The notes under the pieces are model-generated. The model worked only from the letters and a program-made list of their open reading frames with translations. It did not search any database and was not told where the DNA came from. From NCBI GenBank assembly GCA_016490735.1, contig JAEMWC010000751.1:1-64000 (forward strand): a stretch of DNA of 64,000 bases, written 5' to 3'. The position numbers and the translations under genes were made by a program. Numbering within the stretch: the first letter of the stretch is position 1; each line of letters opens with the position of its first letter. Origin of the DNA: Pachyseris speciosa (Eukaryota > Cnidaria > Anthozoa > Scleractinia > Pachyseridae). Shown piece after piece: positions 51,574 through 60,193 of this stretch.

Positions 51574-52134
51574 ATGAGTTGTAATTCAGTAATTCACCAT
51601 GAATTGGAAAATATGGGAGAATTGTCATGTCCTTTATGTGATCAGAAGATAGCAGAACATAGCGTCAAAAATGAACCATGTTGTGATAATCAGAAAATGA
51701 TTAATGACAATGGTGAAAATGTTTGTACAAATTGTGGTTCAGTCCATGGTTATGATTATTGTAAGGAGTACGTTGACTTTCATAATAATATGTATAAAAT
51801 AAAGCGGAAATCTATATATCATCGGAAGTACCATATTGAAAATGTGATAAATGGTATATGTTGCAAGAATAGATTTCAAATTTCAGTAAAAGATAAGGGT
51901 AAAATATTAAGAATATTCAAGGAGATAGACACTATCATCCCTTCGGTGAATAAGAATCGTAAAAGAATGATAAACACCAAATTCATTCTGAAACAATTGT
52001 TTATGATGATGGATCTGCCTTATGAGTATATCATATTAACCAACTCAAAGAAAACATTAAAATTTTATAACCAATATTGGGTTGAGATTCTATTGTTAAT
52101 ATTTGATAAGATTATTCGTATTATCAAGCAGTGA
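51574..52134 (+). CDS. VLTF3-like late transcription factor
   Basis: A 186-residue protein from the ATG at 51,574 (the frame is open upstream to 51,535 without an ATG). The N-terminal half is Cys-rich: CPLC near residue 21, then CC and CTNCGSVHGYDYCKEY, a zinc-ribbon-like arrangement recalling TFIIB/VLTF3. A basic block (KIKRKSIYHRKYHIENV) follows. The C-terminal part ends with NSKKTLKFYNQYW, a conserved block of the poxvirus-type VLTF3 family. VLTF3 homologues are known from large DNA viruses and several Polinton-like elements, where they serve late gene transcription. It is convergent with, and overlaps by 11 bp, the leftward gene ending at 52,124. It lacks the TCTAA start motif, which fits earlier expression than the structural genes. 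Confidence 0.6.
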   Translation: MSCNSVIHHELENMGELSCPLCDQKIAEHSVKNEPCCDNQKMINDNGENVCTNCGSVHGYDYCKEYVDFHNNMYKIKRKSIYHRKYHIENVINGICCKNRFQISVKDKGKILRIFKEIDTIIPSVNKNRKRMINTKFILKQLFMMMDLPYEYIILTNSKKTLKFYNQYWVEILLLIFDKIIRIIKQ

Positions 52135-52608
52135 ATTTTTCATCATATTTCAGTAGGTACTTATCAATAATTGGACTATTATCAGTCACATAATCATCGA
52201 TATTCTTCATTGAGATTTGTATACTTGTAGAATCAAAATCACCACTTCTCAACTTGTCTTTTATTGAATTGAGTAGATGTTGATAGCTTTGATAAGCATA
52301 TGTACAATTCTGGATTTTCAAATCTAGGTTTTTATGCTTCATCCACCCTTGTATCAAAAGTGCTGCTGTACTGATGGCTACCAAACTAACACCACCTGTT
52401 GCCACACTTGTGGCGAGACCCCCAGTTGCAAAGATGATGGACAAGGAATTCCCCAGTAATTTCCATTTTTAAACCGTTTAACAGCCTGTTTATGAGCCCA
52501 ACACTTTCTGTGATATGTGTGGTAATAGGCTTTTAATTCATTTACCTGATCTTCTGTTAATTCACCTGAAATATGGTTCCAGCTGAATATGCTTTTTCGC
52601 TCTTTCAT
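52124..52608 (-). CDS. Unknown viral protein with hydrophobic segment (frameshifted)
   Basis: Two overlapping leftward frames, 52,608-52,378 and 52,444-52,124, look like halves of one gene of about 160 residues. The first begins MKERKSIFSWNHISGELTED and is basic and aromatic. The second has a small-residue hydrophobic segment (TSVATGGVSLVAISTAALLI) followed by a helical, charged C-terminus. The frame change lies at about 52,440-52,460, next to a GGGG run. The start codon at 52,608 is 9 bp downstream of the neighbouring gene's stop. I recognise this only as the kind of small membrane-associated accessory protein often next to fiber genes in such elements. The function is unknown. Confidence 0.55.
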
Positions 52609-52617
52609 ACAATATGC

Positions 52618-53037
52618 TTATATAACGATTCTGTTCAACACACAGTACCACAAACCAGACAATTGTCCACTTAGAGGTGACAATTTGTTAAATTTCGTTG
52701 TCATGAAACGGGGGAAAGCATAAGAATATCCTCTGTCAAGTGAATGTTTGACATAAAACCTACCGAAGGCATCGTGTAATATGCCATGTGTCTGTAATGT
52801 ATCAATCCAACCAAGAGTATGCTCCAAAAAATGTGTTAAGCAGCCTTCACCGGGACCGATTAATCCAATGCCTATATGCTCCTGGATAATGTCTCTCACT
52901 TCAACATACTTATTAAAATGTTTATGATATAGAAACTGATAAACCAAAGCTGATTTCAAAATCCTCTTGTCAACACCAGGGTTTTTCCGTTCGGCATCCC
53001 GAGTAAACCATCTCACATATCTAATTATTTTGTTCAT
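52618..53037 (-). CDS. Unknown viral protein, 139 aa
   Basis: A single intact frame starting MNKIIRYVRWFTRDAERKNP. It is mostly helical by composition, with aromatic and His residues (HKHFNKYVEVRDIIQEH, LTHFLEHTLGWIDTL), no Cys pattern and no membrane span. Its start overlaps the last 17 bases of the LamG-type fiber gene, so it is probably translated from the same leftward transcript. No family assignment is possible by eye. Confidence 0.6.
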   Translation of the reverse strand: MNKIIRYVRWFTRDAERKNPGVDKRILKSALVYQFLYHKHFNKYVEVRDIIQEHIGIGLIGPGEGCLTHFLEHTLGWIDTLQTHGILHDAFGRFYVKHSLDRGYSYAFPRFMTTKFNKLSPLSGQLSGLWYCVLNRIVI

Positions 53038-54031
53038 TTATATTATATCGTTGGATTAAAATTTGATGATGATCTGAAATTGTTTTTTCGTCTAATATAG
53101 AATCCAAGTACACACAGAAAAAAATAACACTACCGTCAAGAGGTGCGATGGAGCTAGGATCCAAATCACCAAAAGTCATTTGCCGACTACCACTTCTGTT
53201 AGCCGCTGTAAAACTTCCAATATGTTTTTTATTCCAATAGATTTTACTTGTGTTTGTTTTTGGAGAAGATAAATTATCCCAGTGAACAGACAAGCAGTGC
53301 CAAACATTTATTTGACCCAAATCATTTGAGGAATAATCAGATATCTTTCTGAAGTTCTGTATAGATGCTGCTGGACCAAAATACACACAATTTGATTGAT
53401 CAACACCACTTATAACTAAATTTGAACCATTGTAATAGCTGACAAACTTATCATAGCCTCCATTATCATGACCAAAAAGCCCATTTTTCCATGGATTTCC
53501 ACCTGTATTTGAATTTAATTTATAAACAATGAAGATATTAACAGCATTATTATTTAAATTGATTTGACTTATCATTCTCTGTGATCCATTAAAGTCTAAA
53601 TAATAACGTCCATTATGTTTCTCAGCCTTGGTACAAACAGTGGGTCTTATGTTCAAAGTCGGTTGCGTTGCATTATTTTCTTCATTCGAGAGATCGTACA
53701 ATGTTTCAACTTTTCTGTCTGCATTCATATCTAGAAAATTATTATTCACTCTGTCGATTTGATAAGTACATTTAGAGTATAATCTGATGAATTCAGAAAC
53801 CCACAAATCCAAAAAACTATCTCTGACAATATCTGAAACTTGTGATTTGATTACAACATGATCAGAATCATTGCCTGCTTTTACATTAGTCAAATGTTTG
53901 TTTCCAAGATCGTAGTGACCATCTTGTGTTAATGTAAAACCATTTCCATTATCACCTTTAGGACCAATTGCACCAGTATCGCCTTTATCACCTTTATTAT
54001 CTTGATTTTGTGGAGAATTGAAAACTCCCAT
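53021..54031 (-). CDS. Fiber B: collagen-like tail plus LamG/ConA-like head
   Basis: 336 residues, intact. Residues 1-12 (MGVFNSPQNQDN) match the first residues of fiber A, followed by about five Gly-X-Y triplets (GDKGDTGAIGPKGDNG) and the GFTLTQDGHYDLGNKHLTN block, also shared with fiber A. From about residue 110 to the end the sequence has the beta-rich look of a LamG/concanavalin-type jelly roll (NGRYYLDFNGSQRM, IFIVYKLNSNTGG, DGSVIFFCVYLDS). The likely role is a virion surface spike, with the N-terminus anchoring in the capsid vertex and the head binding glycans or another ligand. The head assignment is by pattern only. A TCTAA motif sits 12 bases upstream of the ATG. Confidence 0.65.
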   Translation of the reverse strand: MGVFNSPQNQDNKGDKGDTGAIGPKGDNGNGFTLTQDGHYDLGNKHLTNVKAGNDSDHVVIKSQVSDIVRDSFLDLWVSEFIRLYSKCTYQIDRVNNNFLDMNADRKVETLYDLSNEENNATQPTLNIRPTVCTKAEKHNGRYYLDFNGSQRMISQINLNNNAVNIFIVYKLNSNTGGNPWKNGLFGHDNGGYDKFVSYYNGSNLVISGVDQSNCVYFGPAASIQNFRKISDYSSNDLGQINVWHCLSVHWDNLSSPKTNTSKIYWNKKHIGSFTAANRSGSRQMTFGDLDPSSIAPLDGSVIFFCVYLDSILDEKTISDHHQILIQRYNINEQNN

Positions 54032-54048
54032 TATAATATTAATTTAGA
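54032..54048 (-). promoter_or_regulatory. TCTAA start motif of fiber B
   Basis: On the minus strand TCTAA is followed by 12 bases and the ATG, with TTATAATG at the start. Confidence 0.55.
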
Positions 54049-57000
54049 TTAATTCATAACCACTTCAAGTGTGAATGTTGTATCAAATGCACCTGTATTA
54101 GGATGTGAATAATCAATGATTAAATAGCCTCTCGATAATGATTTGTTGATATTGACCGTTGTGATGTTTCTACTCATAGTATTATGTCTGTGTTCATAAA
54201 TAGTTGCTGGTAATGGTAAAGGCCTACCACCTTCAGCTTTTGTCTTGAAGTAGAATATTCCGGGTTTTGTTCCTTGTAATACATACATTTTCTTAATATA
54301 AAAGTTATTGTTATGAATGACTAAAAAATCAGAGCCATTTATCAATACAGGCTTTAAAACATTCTTATCATGTCCTCTTTTTGCTTTGACAGAGCAATTT
54401 AAATATTGTATTTGACCGATTATTCCATTCCCATTCAAATTTAGATCACCTCCTAATTTTGGCTGATAGAGAGCAAATCCTCCTAGATCGAAAGCTGTTT
54501 CCATAATTAAACCCGTAACGCTTGAACGAAATAGATTCAAACTATTATTATGAATTCTATAGCCATTCAGATTTAAATCACCGCCAAGTTTAGCCTCACT
54601 TATAAGAAAGCTGTTCATATTAATGTTATTTAGCATTGTCAATTCACCATTTTGACCATCAAATAAGTTTGATGAATTATTAATCAAGGCATGTCCATTC
54701 AAATCTAAATCAGTTTGTAATTGTATTTTTTCATTCACGATTTTATAAGCTTCTGCGAAGTCGTAAACACTTGATGGAACGTCTACAACTTCAAAATCAA
54801 TACCATATACAACACAAGGAACTTTGTACTTATTTGGATAAGTTGGGTTAGCATTAATATTAATCGTACAATATAAATATTCAGGTGGTGAACTTGCTGA
54901 TGGTTTTTCAATCCATAATAAATATCTCGAATGATCTTCATTTCTGTTATCAAATTTTCTCCCTACAGTTTTATGAATTGTAATTCCACCTTTTGCACTG
55001 AATGTTACACTACTAAGACTCATTCCTTCATAATCAGGAAATAGCCATTCAAGAATGAAAGTGTATTTTCCATTTTTATTGTGTACATATTGAATCCAAT
55101 TTTAGCTCTGTAAATATGATTAGCTTTTTTATTCAAGTCTATATCAATGACCTTTTTTGAAATCAAATGTGGTGAACGAGGTAAATTGACATATCCATTA
55201 ACTGTCAAGCCATTTTCAGTGCTAATTTCATTGATATTATTCATCAAATATTTGAAAGCATTCTTTGGATGAGAAGCAGATGAAATATGACTTTTTTCTA
55301 ATTGATCTAAATTTACGGCATCAGTTTTATTTGTTCCTTCTTTTAAGTCAATGATTTTATGCCCTCCAAGTTTTAAGTCTGCTGCCATCGCATTTGTTCC
55401 ATTCAATAATAAAGTGTTCGCTCTGATAGTTTGTGAAGCTTGATTTAAAACTCTAAAGTTCACTGCATCAGTTTCATTCGCCACATCCGCTAAATTCGTC
55501 AATTTATTTCCAGCCATGTTTAGATCACCCGCCATTGGAATACTTCCATCGAGTTTCAAAAAATTATCATTCACATAGTTTCTATTAACAGCTGAATAAC
55601 CAAATCTTGGGTTATCAGGTATTCCAAATAGATCATTTCTATTCATGCTAACAGGTGCATAAATTACACCACCTGTGTTTTTATTGAGGAAATCAGCTGT
55701 TTTATTATCAACATAACTTTTGTTTACAGCATCTTGTGGGTTTGAGGGGTTATCCTGCAGGTTGAGGATTTTGTTTAATTTCATGTCAACATTACTACCA
55801 AACACAACATGGCCGTTTTCAATTTCATAAGCTGGGTCATGAACAAAGTAAGACAAATTGGTATGATAGCCATAGGCCCCATAAACGATGATATGTGTTT
55901 TGGTGTTAGACGCAGGAGCTGTGCTGGAAAGTTCCACCTGTATTGTCGCTTGACCACCACTTCTTTTTTCTATCTGGAAAAGAATTTTAATATAACCATC
56001 AACGTGTGGAGTTCTAGTAAAAGCTTTTTGAAATGACAGTCCAGCGTCATGCATATTAATTGTTGGAAGGTTAAACTGATTGCAGCACTTCTTGGATCTG
56101 ATGGTGAGTAAAACTCAACAACAAAAGTGTACTGACTATTTCTCAAAGATGTCACATTAAAACGAATTTTGGATGTAAAGTTGCCTCTTCGTTTGATGAA
56201 AAAAGACAATGACGACTTGTTTATGTGGTATGGTGATCTGTCAAAATTCTCAATTTGAAGGTTTTCCACACCACTGACTGCAGAAGACTTGGATATGTCT
56301 TTTAACAGAAAAGCGAATGGGTTGCTTTGAGCTCCTGATGCTGAAAAAACAAGGTCATCAACATACTTTTTGTTGGCAGAATCTTTGTCAGAGTTGGAGC
56401 CCCAACATTTATTATTTTATTGTCATCCATGTCAAGATCACCAGTCATTGCAACAGTTCCATCTTTTTTAAGAAATGGTGAAACGTCAATGCCAGTAATT
56501 CCAGCAATTTCAGTATCAACATACCCCTTTGTGGCTGTATCATTGTTTGCTGTTGGCGCTGCTACATTAGTCAATTTGTTACCTCCAAGATTCAAATCAG
56601 AAGTCATCGCAACGCTTCCATCTTTTTTCACAAAGTTATTATTGAGATATGTTTTATCCGCTTTACCTATTGTAATATCATCAACGTATTTTCTATTTGC
56701 ACAGTCTTGTGGAAGTATAGGGCGTGCAACATTGACTATTCTACGAAAACTCATTTTAAGCTCACGATTAAATACAATTCTACCTTCTTCTATTACAAAA
56801 GCTGGGTCGTGAATATGTGATAAAATGATATTAGAAAATCCATAAACACCATAAACTATAACATAATGTTTTTTATTATTTTGTAAATATGGTGAAATCA
56901 ACAATAACTCCATTGATGTGGAACCATGACTTGTTTTTTCAAGGAAGAATATTCTTTTGAGATAACCATCAACAAGATGAGTCTTTGGAAATGCTCTTTT

Positions 57001-57606
57001 TATTGAATCCTTTCTTTCAATTAAATTAGATGACAGATTGTCGTAATCGACTGTTGCATTATTTGGGCTACCATCAGTATAAAACTCAACAACTAAAGTG
57101 TACTTTGAAACTTCCAATTGTGTCAGATCAAAACGAAGAACAGTTGTAAGACCAGCAGTAGGAATAACAAAAGACAAGGCTATTTTATTAAATGAGTAAG
57201 GGCTTTTGTCAAAATCTTCCAATTGCAGATTATTCGCATTTCTAAGAATAGTTGTTTTTGATGTATCTTCAAGAAGAAATTTGAATGGATTAACACGTGT
57301 TCCTTCAATTGATAAAACAGCATCATTAACATATCCCAAGTTAGCAGAATCATAATGATTTACTGGATCACCAACATCTGTCAAACGTTTATTTTCAATG
57401 TCATAATTACCATCTTGTGTTAATCTAAATCCATCACCTTTGGGACCAACAGCTCCAGTAGCTCCTTGTGGACCAATTGCACCTGTATTACCTTTTGGAC
57501 CTCTATCACCTTTTTCACCTTTGGGACCAACTGGACCAGCTGGGCCTCTTTCACCAGTACCAGTTTCTGTTTTATCTTGATCTAGTGGAGAATTAAAAAC
57601 TCCCAT
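54049..57606 (-). CDS. Fiber A: long collagen-tailed fiber (three frame breaks)
   Basis: Three leftward frames (57,606-56,302; 56,269-55,970 with 56,054-55,020; 55,023-54,049) read as one unit of about 1,186 codons. Breaks lie at about 56,388-56,398, 56,080-56,095 and 55,076-55,082 (an A5 run). Residues 1-12 resemble fiber B, then come about 14 Gly-X-Y triplets (GERGPAGPVGPKGEKGDRGP). Next is a beta-rich module (KYTLVVEFYTDGSP, HYVIVYGVYGF) that is repeated in the second and again in the third part. Shaft-like repeats of the form DLNLGGNKLTN followed by DA-x-N-x-x-YVD occur at least seven times. The pattern resembles trimeric phage or adenoviral shaft repeats. A trimeric surface fiber is inferred, with the head at the C-terminus. 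It is downstream of the ATPase gene with a 51-bp gap holding a duplicated start motif. Confidence 0.6.
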
Positions 57607-57660
57607 ATAATATTAGATTAGATAACACAGAAAGTTGCCATATAATATTAGATTAGATTA
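57603..57660 (-). promoter_or_regulatory. Duplicated TCTAA start region of fiber A
   Basis: A 21-bp block (CCATATAATATTAGATTAGA plus T on the plus strand) occurs at 57,603-57,623 and 57,638-57,658. On the minus strand each copy has two TCTAA words before TATTATATG. The proximal copy gives TCTAA-11 bases-ATG for fiber A. The distal copy creates an upstream ATG at 57,641 with a seven-codon frame ending in TAA at 57,618. Confidence 0.6.
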
Positions 57661-58296
57661 AACAGCACCATAAAAATTTCTCTTGATTGTTTTCATCGGC
57701 TTGTCAACATAACAGAAGGAATATGGTTTTTTGGTTGCTTCAATGTATTTCTTCTTGTCGATTCCAAGCTCCTGTGCAATCAAGTTCCTTTCTCTTGAGG
57801 ATGGGAAATCATAAAGGCAGAAGTGACTGCAATTGAGTCTGATTGATTTTGGACAGCCATAGAATGATTGTGTGAGATATATGACTGAACAGTTCTTGTG
57901 TCTCCCCTGAATGAAATAGCTTATGATTTGATCTTGTTTTTTATCAGTGACAAAATCATCAAAAACAACCAATCGCTGCAAATCTGTGTCTTTTATTTGT
58001 TCAACTGGTAATATCTCTTCTTGACTGCAAACCAAGGCAGGATATCCAATGTGACTGCTTATTTCATCCATTACTTTCCGAAGATATTGATATTTGTCTT
58101 GATCTAAATTTTTTGCATAAAGATGTATCTGATCATAATAAACCAACGGTTCCATAATCAGATGCATGAACAATGTTGTCTTTCCAGATCCAGAATTACC
58201 AGCCAGCAGCATCCTGAAAGTGTCTTTTGGCATATACGGATACAACTGTCTGAATGAATTCTTTAAACCCTGAATATCATAATTAGGGATTTCCAT
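57658..58296 (-). CDS. Genome packaging ATPase (FtsK/HerA-type, A32-like)
   Basis: 212 residues from an ATG at 58,296. The Walker A motif is LLAGNSGSGKTTLF at about residues 26-39. The Walker B motif is LQRLVVFDDFV at about residues 106-116, with the double Asp. A polar stretch follows (RHKNCSVIYLTQSFY), whose Gln sits where FtsK/HerA packaging ATPases have a sensor residue. Length fits the short ATPases of Polintons and adintoviruses. These enzymes drive DNA into preformed capsids using ATP. Transcribed leftward, it faces the coiled-coil gene with only 36 bp between the ATGs, each gene with its own TCTAA motif. Confidence 0.85.
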   Translation of the reverse strand: MEIPNYDIQGLKNSFRQLYPYMPKDTFRMLLAGNSGSGKTTLFMHLIMEPLVYYDQIHLYAKNLDQDKYQYLRKVMDEISSHIGYPALVCSQEEILPVEQIKDTDLQRLVVFDDFVTDKKQDQIISYFIQGRHKNCSVIYLTQSFYGCPKSIRLNCSHFCLYDFPSSRERNLIAQELGIDKKKYIEATKKPYSFCYVDKPMKTIKRNFYGAV

Positions 58297-58332
58297 ATGT
58301 AAATAGTTTAGATTAGTCTAACACAATTGTAT
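58297..58332. promoter_or_regulatory. Divergent promoter with two symmetric TCTAA motifs
   Basis: Minus-strand TCTAA at 58,312-58,308 and plus-strand TCTAA at 58,317-58,321 are each separated by exactly 11 bases from their start codons (58,296 leftward, 58,333 rightward). Sequences are TCTAAACTATTTACATATG and TCTAACACAATTGTATATG. Confidence 0.65.
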
Positions 58333-59138
58333 ATGGATATAGAACGAATGAAAAGGCTACTTAAAAGTGGAATTGAAGCTGGAAACAAAACAAGAGAAGT
58401 TCGTGATGTTATCAAGACTTATGAATACAGAAAACAGGATGCATATGATACAACATCAGAATTGCTGAAACCCTCTATTGATGTCCAGAAGAGTGTGAAA
58501 GAAAGTGTCGACGAAAAACAGGATGAAGTCATTAAACAGTTGAAAAAGAATCAAAAAGCCTTAACACAAGGACTTGATGATGTTATTGAAGCTAATCGCA
58601 GAGCAATTACAATGGGTATGGAACTTCCTGGAGCCATTGAAGCACCTGAAAAAGAGGATCAGACACCCAACATATTATCGATCGATAACTATTTCGATAG
58701 AGATGATAGAATTATATTAAAAAATAACAGGCTTTTGAAACCAAGCGATTTGACTCAAGTCGCCCCACAAAAACTTGTCGAGGAAAAGAAAAAAGCTAAA
58801 GAAATAGCCCAGAATATGGGAAGAAGAAAAAAAAAATCAGTCACTCCAGAAGAAAATGAATCTCATAAAAGAGAAATACAAACTTTGAAGAAATACAGAG
58901 AAACGATTGATGATGTATTAGCTTCTTACAAATACAAAACAGGGAAAGGAATGGGTTCAAGGGTGCATTTTTGGGTGACATGCTTTCACGTTTACAGTTG
59001 CTTGGTGGATCTATTTCAGCCGGCAACAATAGCATGGGTGTAAGAAATGAATTCACAAATATATTGCATACATTGAACAGACTGGGAATCCTGAAAACCG
59101 GTGAGTTGAATAAAATAATGATGAAATATCTAATGTAA
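58333..59138 (+). CDS. Coiled-coil structural protein of unknown role (frameshifted)
   Basis: The ATG at 58,333 (MDIERMKRLLKSGIEAG) follows a TCTAA-11 start motif. Residues about 10-105 are charged and helical (SVDEKQDEVIKQLKKNQKAL), a coiled coil. Then come an acidic/Pro linker and a second Lys-rich helical region ending RETIDDVLASYKY. The first frame runs to 59,043, but from about 58,955-58,972 the coding signal shifts to another frame that continues to a TAA at 59,136-59,138, seven bases before the next ATG. Its place between the ATPase and penton genes is usual for a conserved but uncharacterised Polinton/adintovirus virion protein. No catalytic motif is seen. Confidence 0.55.
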
Positions 59139-59147
59139 AAGTATATG
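59129..59147 (+). promoter_or_regulatory. TCTAA start motif of the penton-like gene
   Basis: TCTAATGTAAAAGTATATG: TCTAA, 11 bases, ATG. It overlaps the end of the upstream gene. Confidence 0.6.
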
Positions 59148-59929
59148 ACAGAAATTTCATTACGATTCAACAGTAAAAACAGAGACAAAATTGGTGTCAG
59201 TAAGAGTCATGATTTTGAAAAAAGATTTAATTCACCTCTTAAATTAACGAATGATTTAAAATATGAAATGGCTGTGAATGTCATCAATATGACATACAGT
59301 TGGTACAATATCAGAGATATTTATGACAATAATGAAATAAAATACAGTATTGATGGAGGTGCAAACTGGTTCACAGTGAAATTCATCAATGGTATGTATT
59401 CATATGACGATATCGATGATTACATTCATAAATTCATGGAAAAAAAAAACCAAAGACTTAATCCAGATGAAACAGATGAAAAAAAAACAAGTATGGTATT
59501 AACATTTATTTCGTTTTGTCAACATATCGCATTTTGATCGAACTTAAAGAAAACTATCGAGTGGATCTGAGAAATCAGAATTTCAGAAAACTTATCGGTT
59601 TCGATTCAAAATTAGTTCCAGCCACAGAATATGGAACAAATCTACCTGATATCACAAGAAGTGTAGATGAAATTTATATCAATTGTGATTTGGTGACAGA
59701 TAGCATTGTTGATGGAAATAGCACAAATACAATCGCTGTTATTCCTGTCACAGATCTCGTTAGAAGTTTACCTTTCACTTACAAACCTCGTTTTCTTTCA
59801 TGGAATCCTGTCTCAACACATACAATCAGCTCAATACGTTTTTATGTCACTGATTCTTCTAGAGCTCCAGTCGATTTAAATGGGATAGATTGGTATATTG
59901 AGTTGTTCTTGAGAAGTGTGGAATTATAA
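59145..59929 (+). CDS. Minor capsid (penton-like) protein (frameshifted)
   Basis: The frame from 59,145 encodes MTEISLRFNSKNRDKIGVSK and a beta-rich N-terminal half (YEMAVNVINMTYSWYNI, IKYSIDGGANWFTVKF). After the A9 run at 59,479-59,487 the coding frame changes. The rest is read in the frame that ends at 59,929 (ENYRVDLRNQNFRKLIGFD, then a beta-rich C-terminus ending GIDWYIELFLRSVEL). Total length is about 260 residues. The size, beta content and position just before the major capsid gene fit the single-jelly-roll penton protein that occupies fivefold vertices in this virus group. The jelly roll itself is inferred, not visible as a motif. Confidence 0.6.
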
Positions 59930-59942
59930 AACCTAATAGTAT

Positions 59943-60179
59943 ATGAAACGGTTTGAGTTTAAAAAATATGAACAACATGGTGAAGGTATTGTGACTGATA
60001 TGATCAAAACAGCTGGAAAAAAAGCAGCAACAACAATTGGTGAACATGCTGGCAAAAAAGCTGGTGACAAAATCATAGAACTTTTGAAAAAGAGAAAGAG
60101 TGGAACTGAGAGTGTGAGCCAGACTGGTGGTTTAATCAAAAGAAAGAGAGGCCGACCGCGTAAAATAACTTTTATCTAA
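59943..60179 (+). CDS. Small basic core protein with AT-hook
   Basis: 78 residues: MKRFEFKKYEQHGEGIV, a Lys/Ala-rich helix (GKKAATTIGEHAGKKAGDK), and a C-terminal RKRGRPRK block. GRP flanked by basic residues is the AT-hook minor-groove DNA-binding core. The predicted role is binding or condensing the genome in the virion, like the small basic core proteins of adenoviruses, though it is not obviously homologous to them. The gene sits 13 bp after the penton-like gene and just before the major capsid gene. The start is preceded by AGTATATG but with CCTAA in place of TCTAA at a shorter spacing. Confidence 0.6.
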   Translation: MKRFEFKKYEQHGEGIVTDMIKTAGKKAATTIGEHAGKKAGDKIIELLKKRKSGTESVSQTGGLIKRKRGRPRKITFI

Positions 60180-60193
60180 CACAATAATATATG
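60175..60193 (+). promoter_or_regulatory. TCTAA start motif of the major capsid gene
   Basis: TCTAACACAATAATATATG: TCTAA, 11 bases, ATG. The first eleven bases equal those of the motif before 58,333. The TAA within it is also the stop of the preceding gene. Confidence 0.65.
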
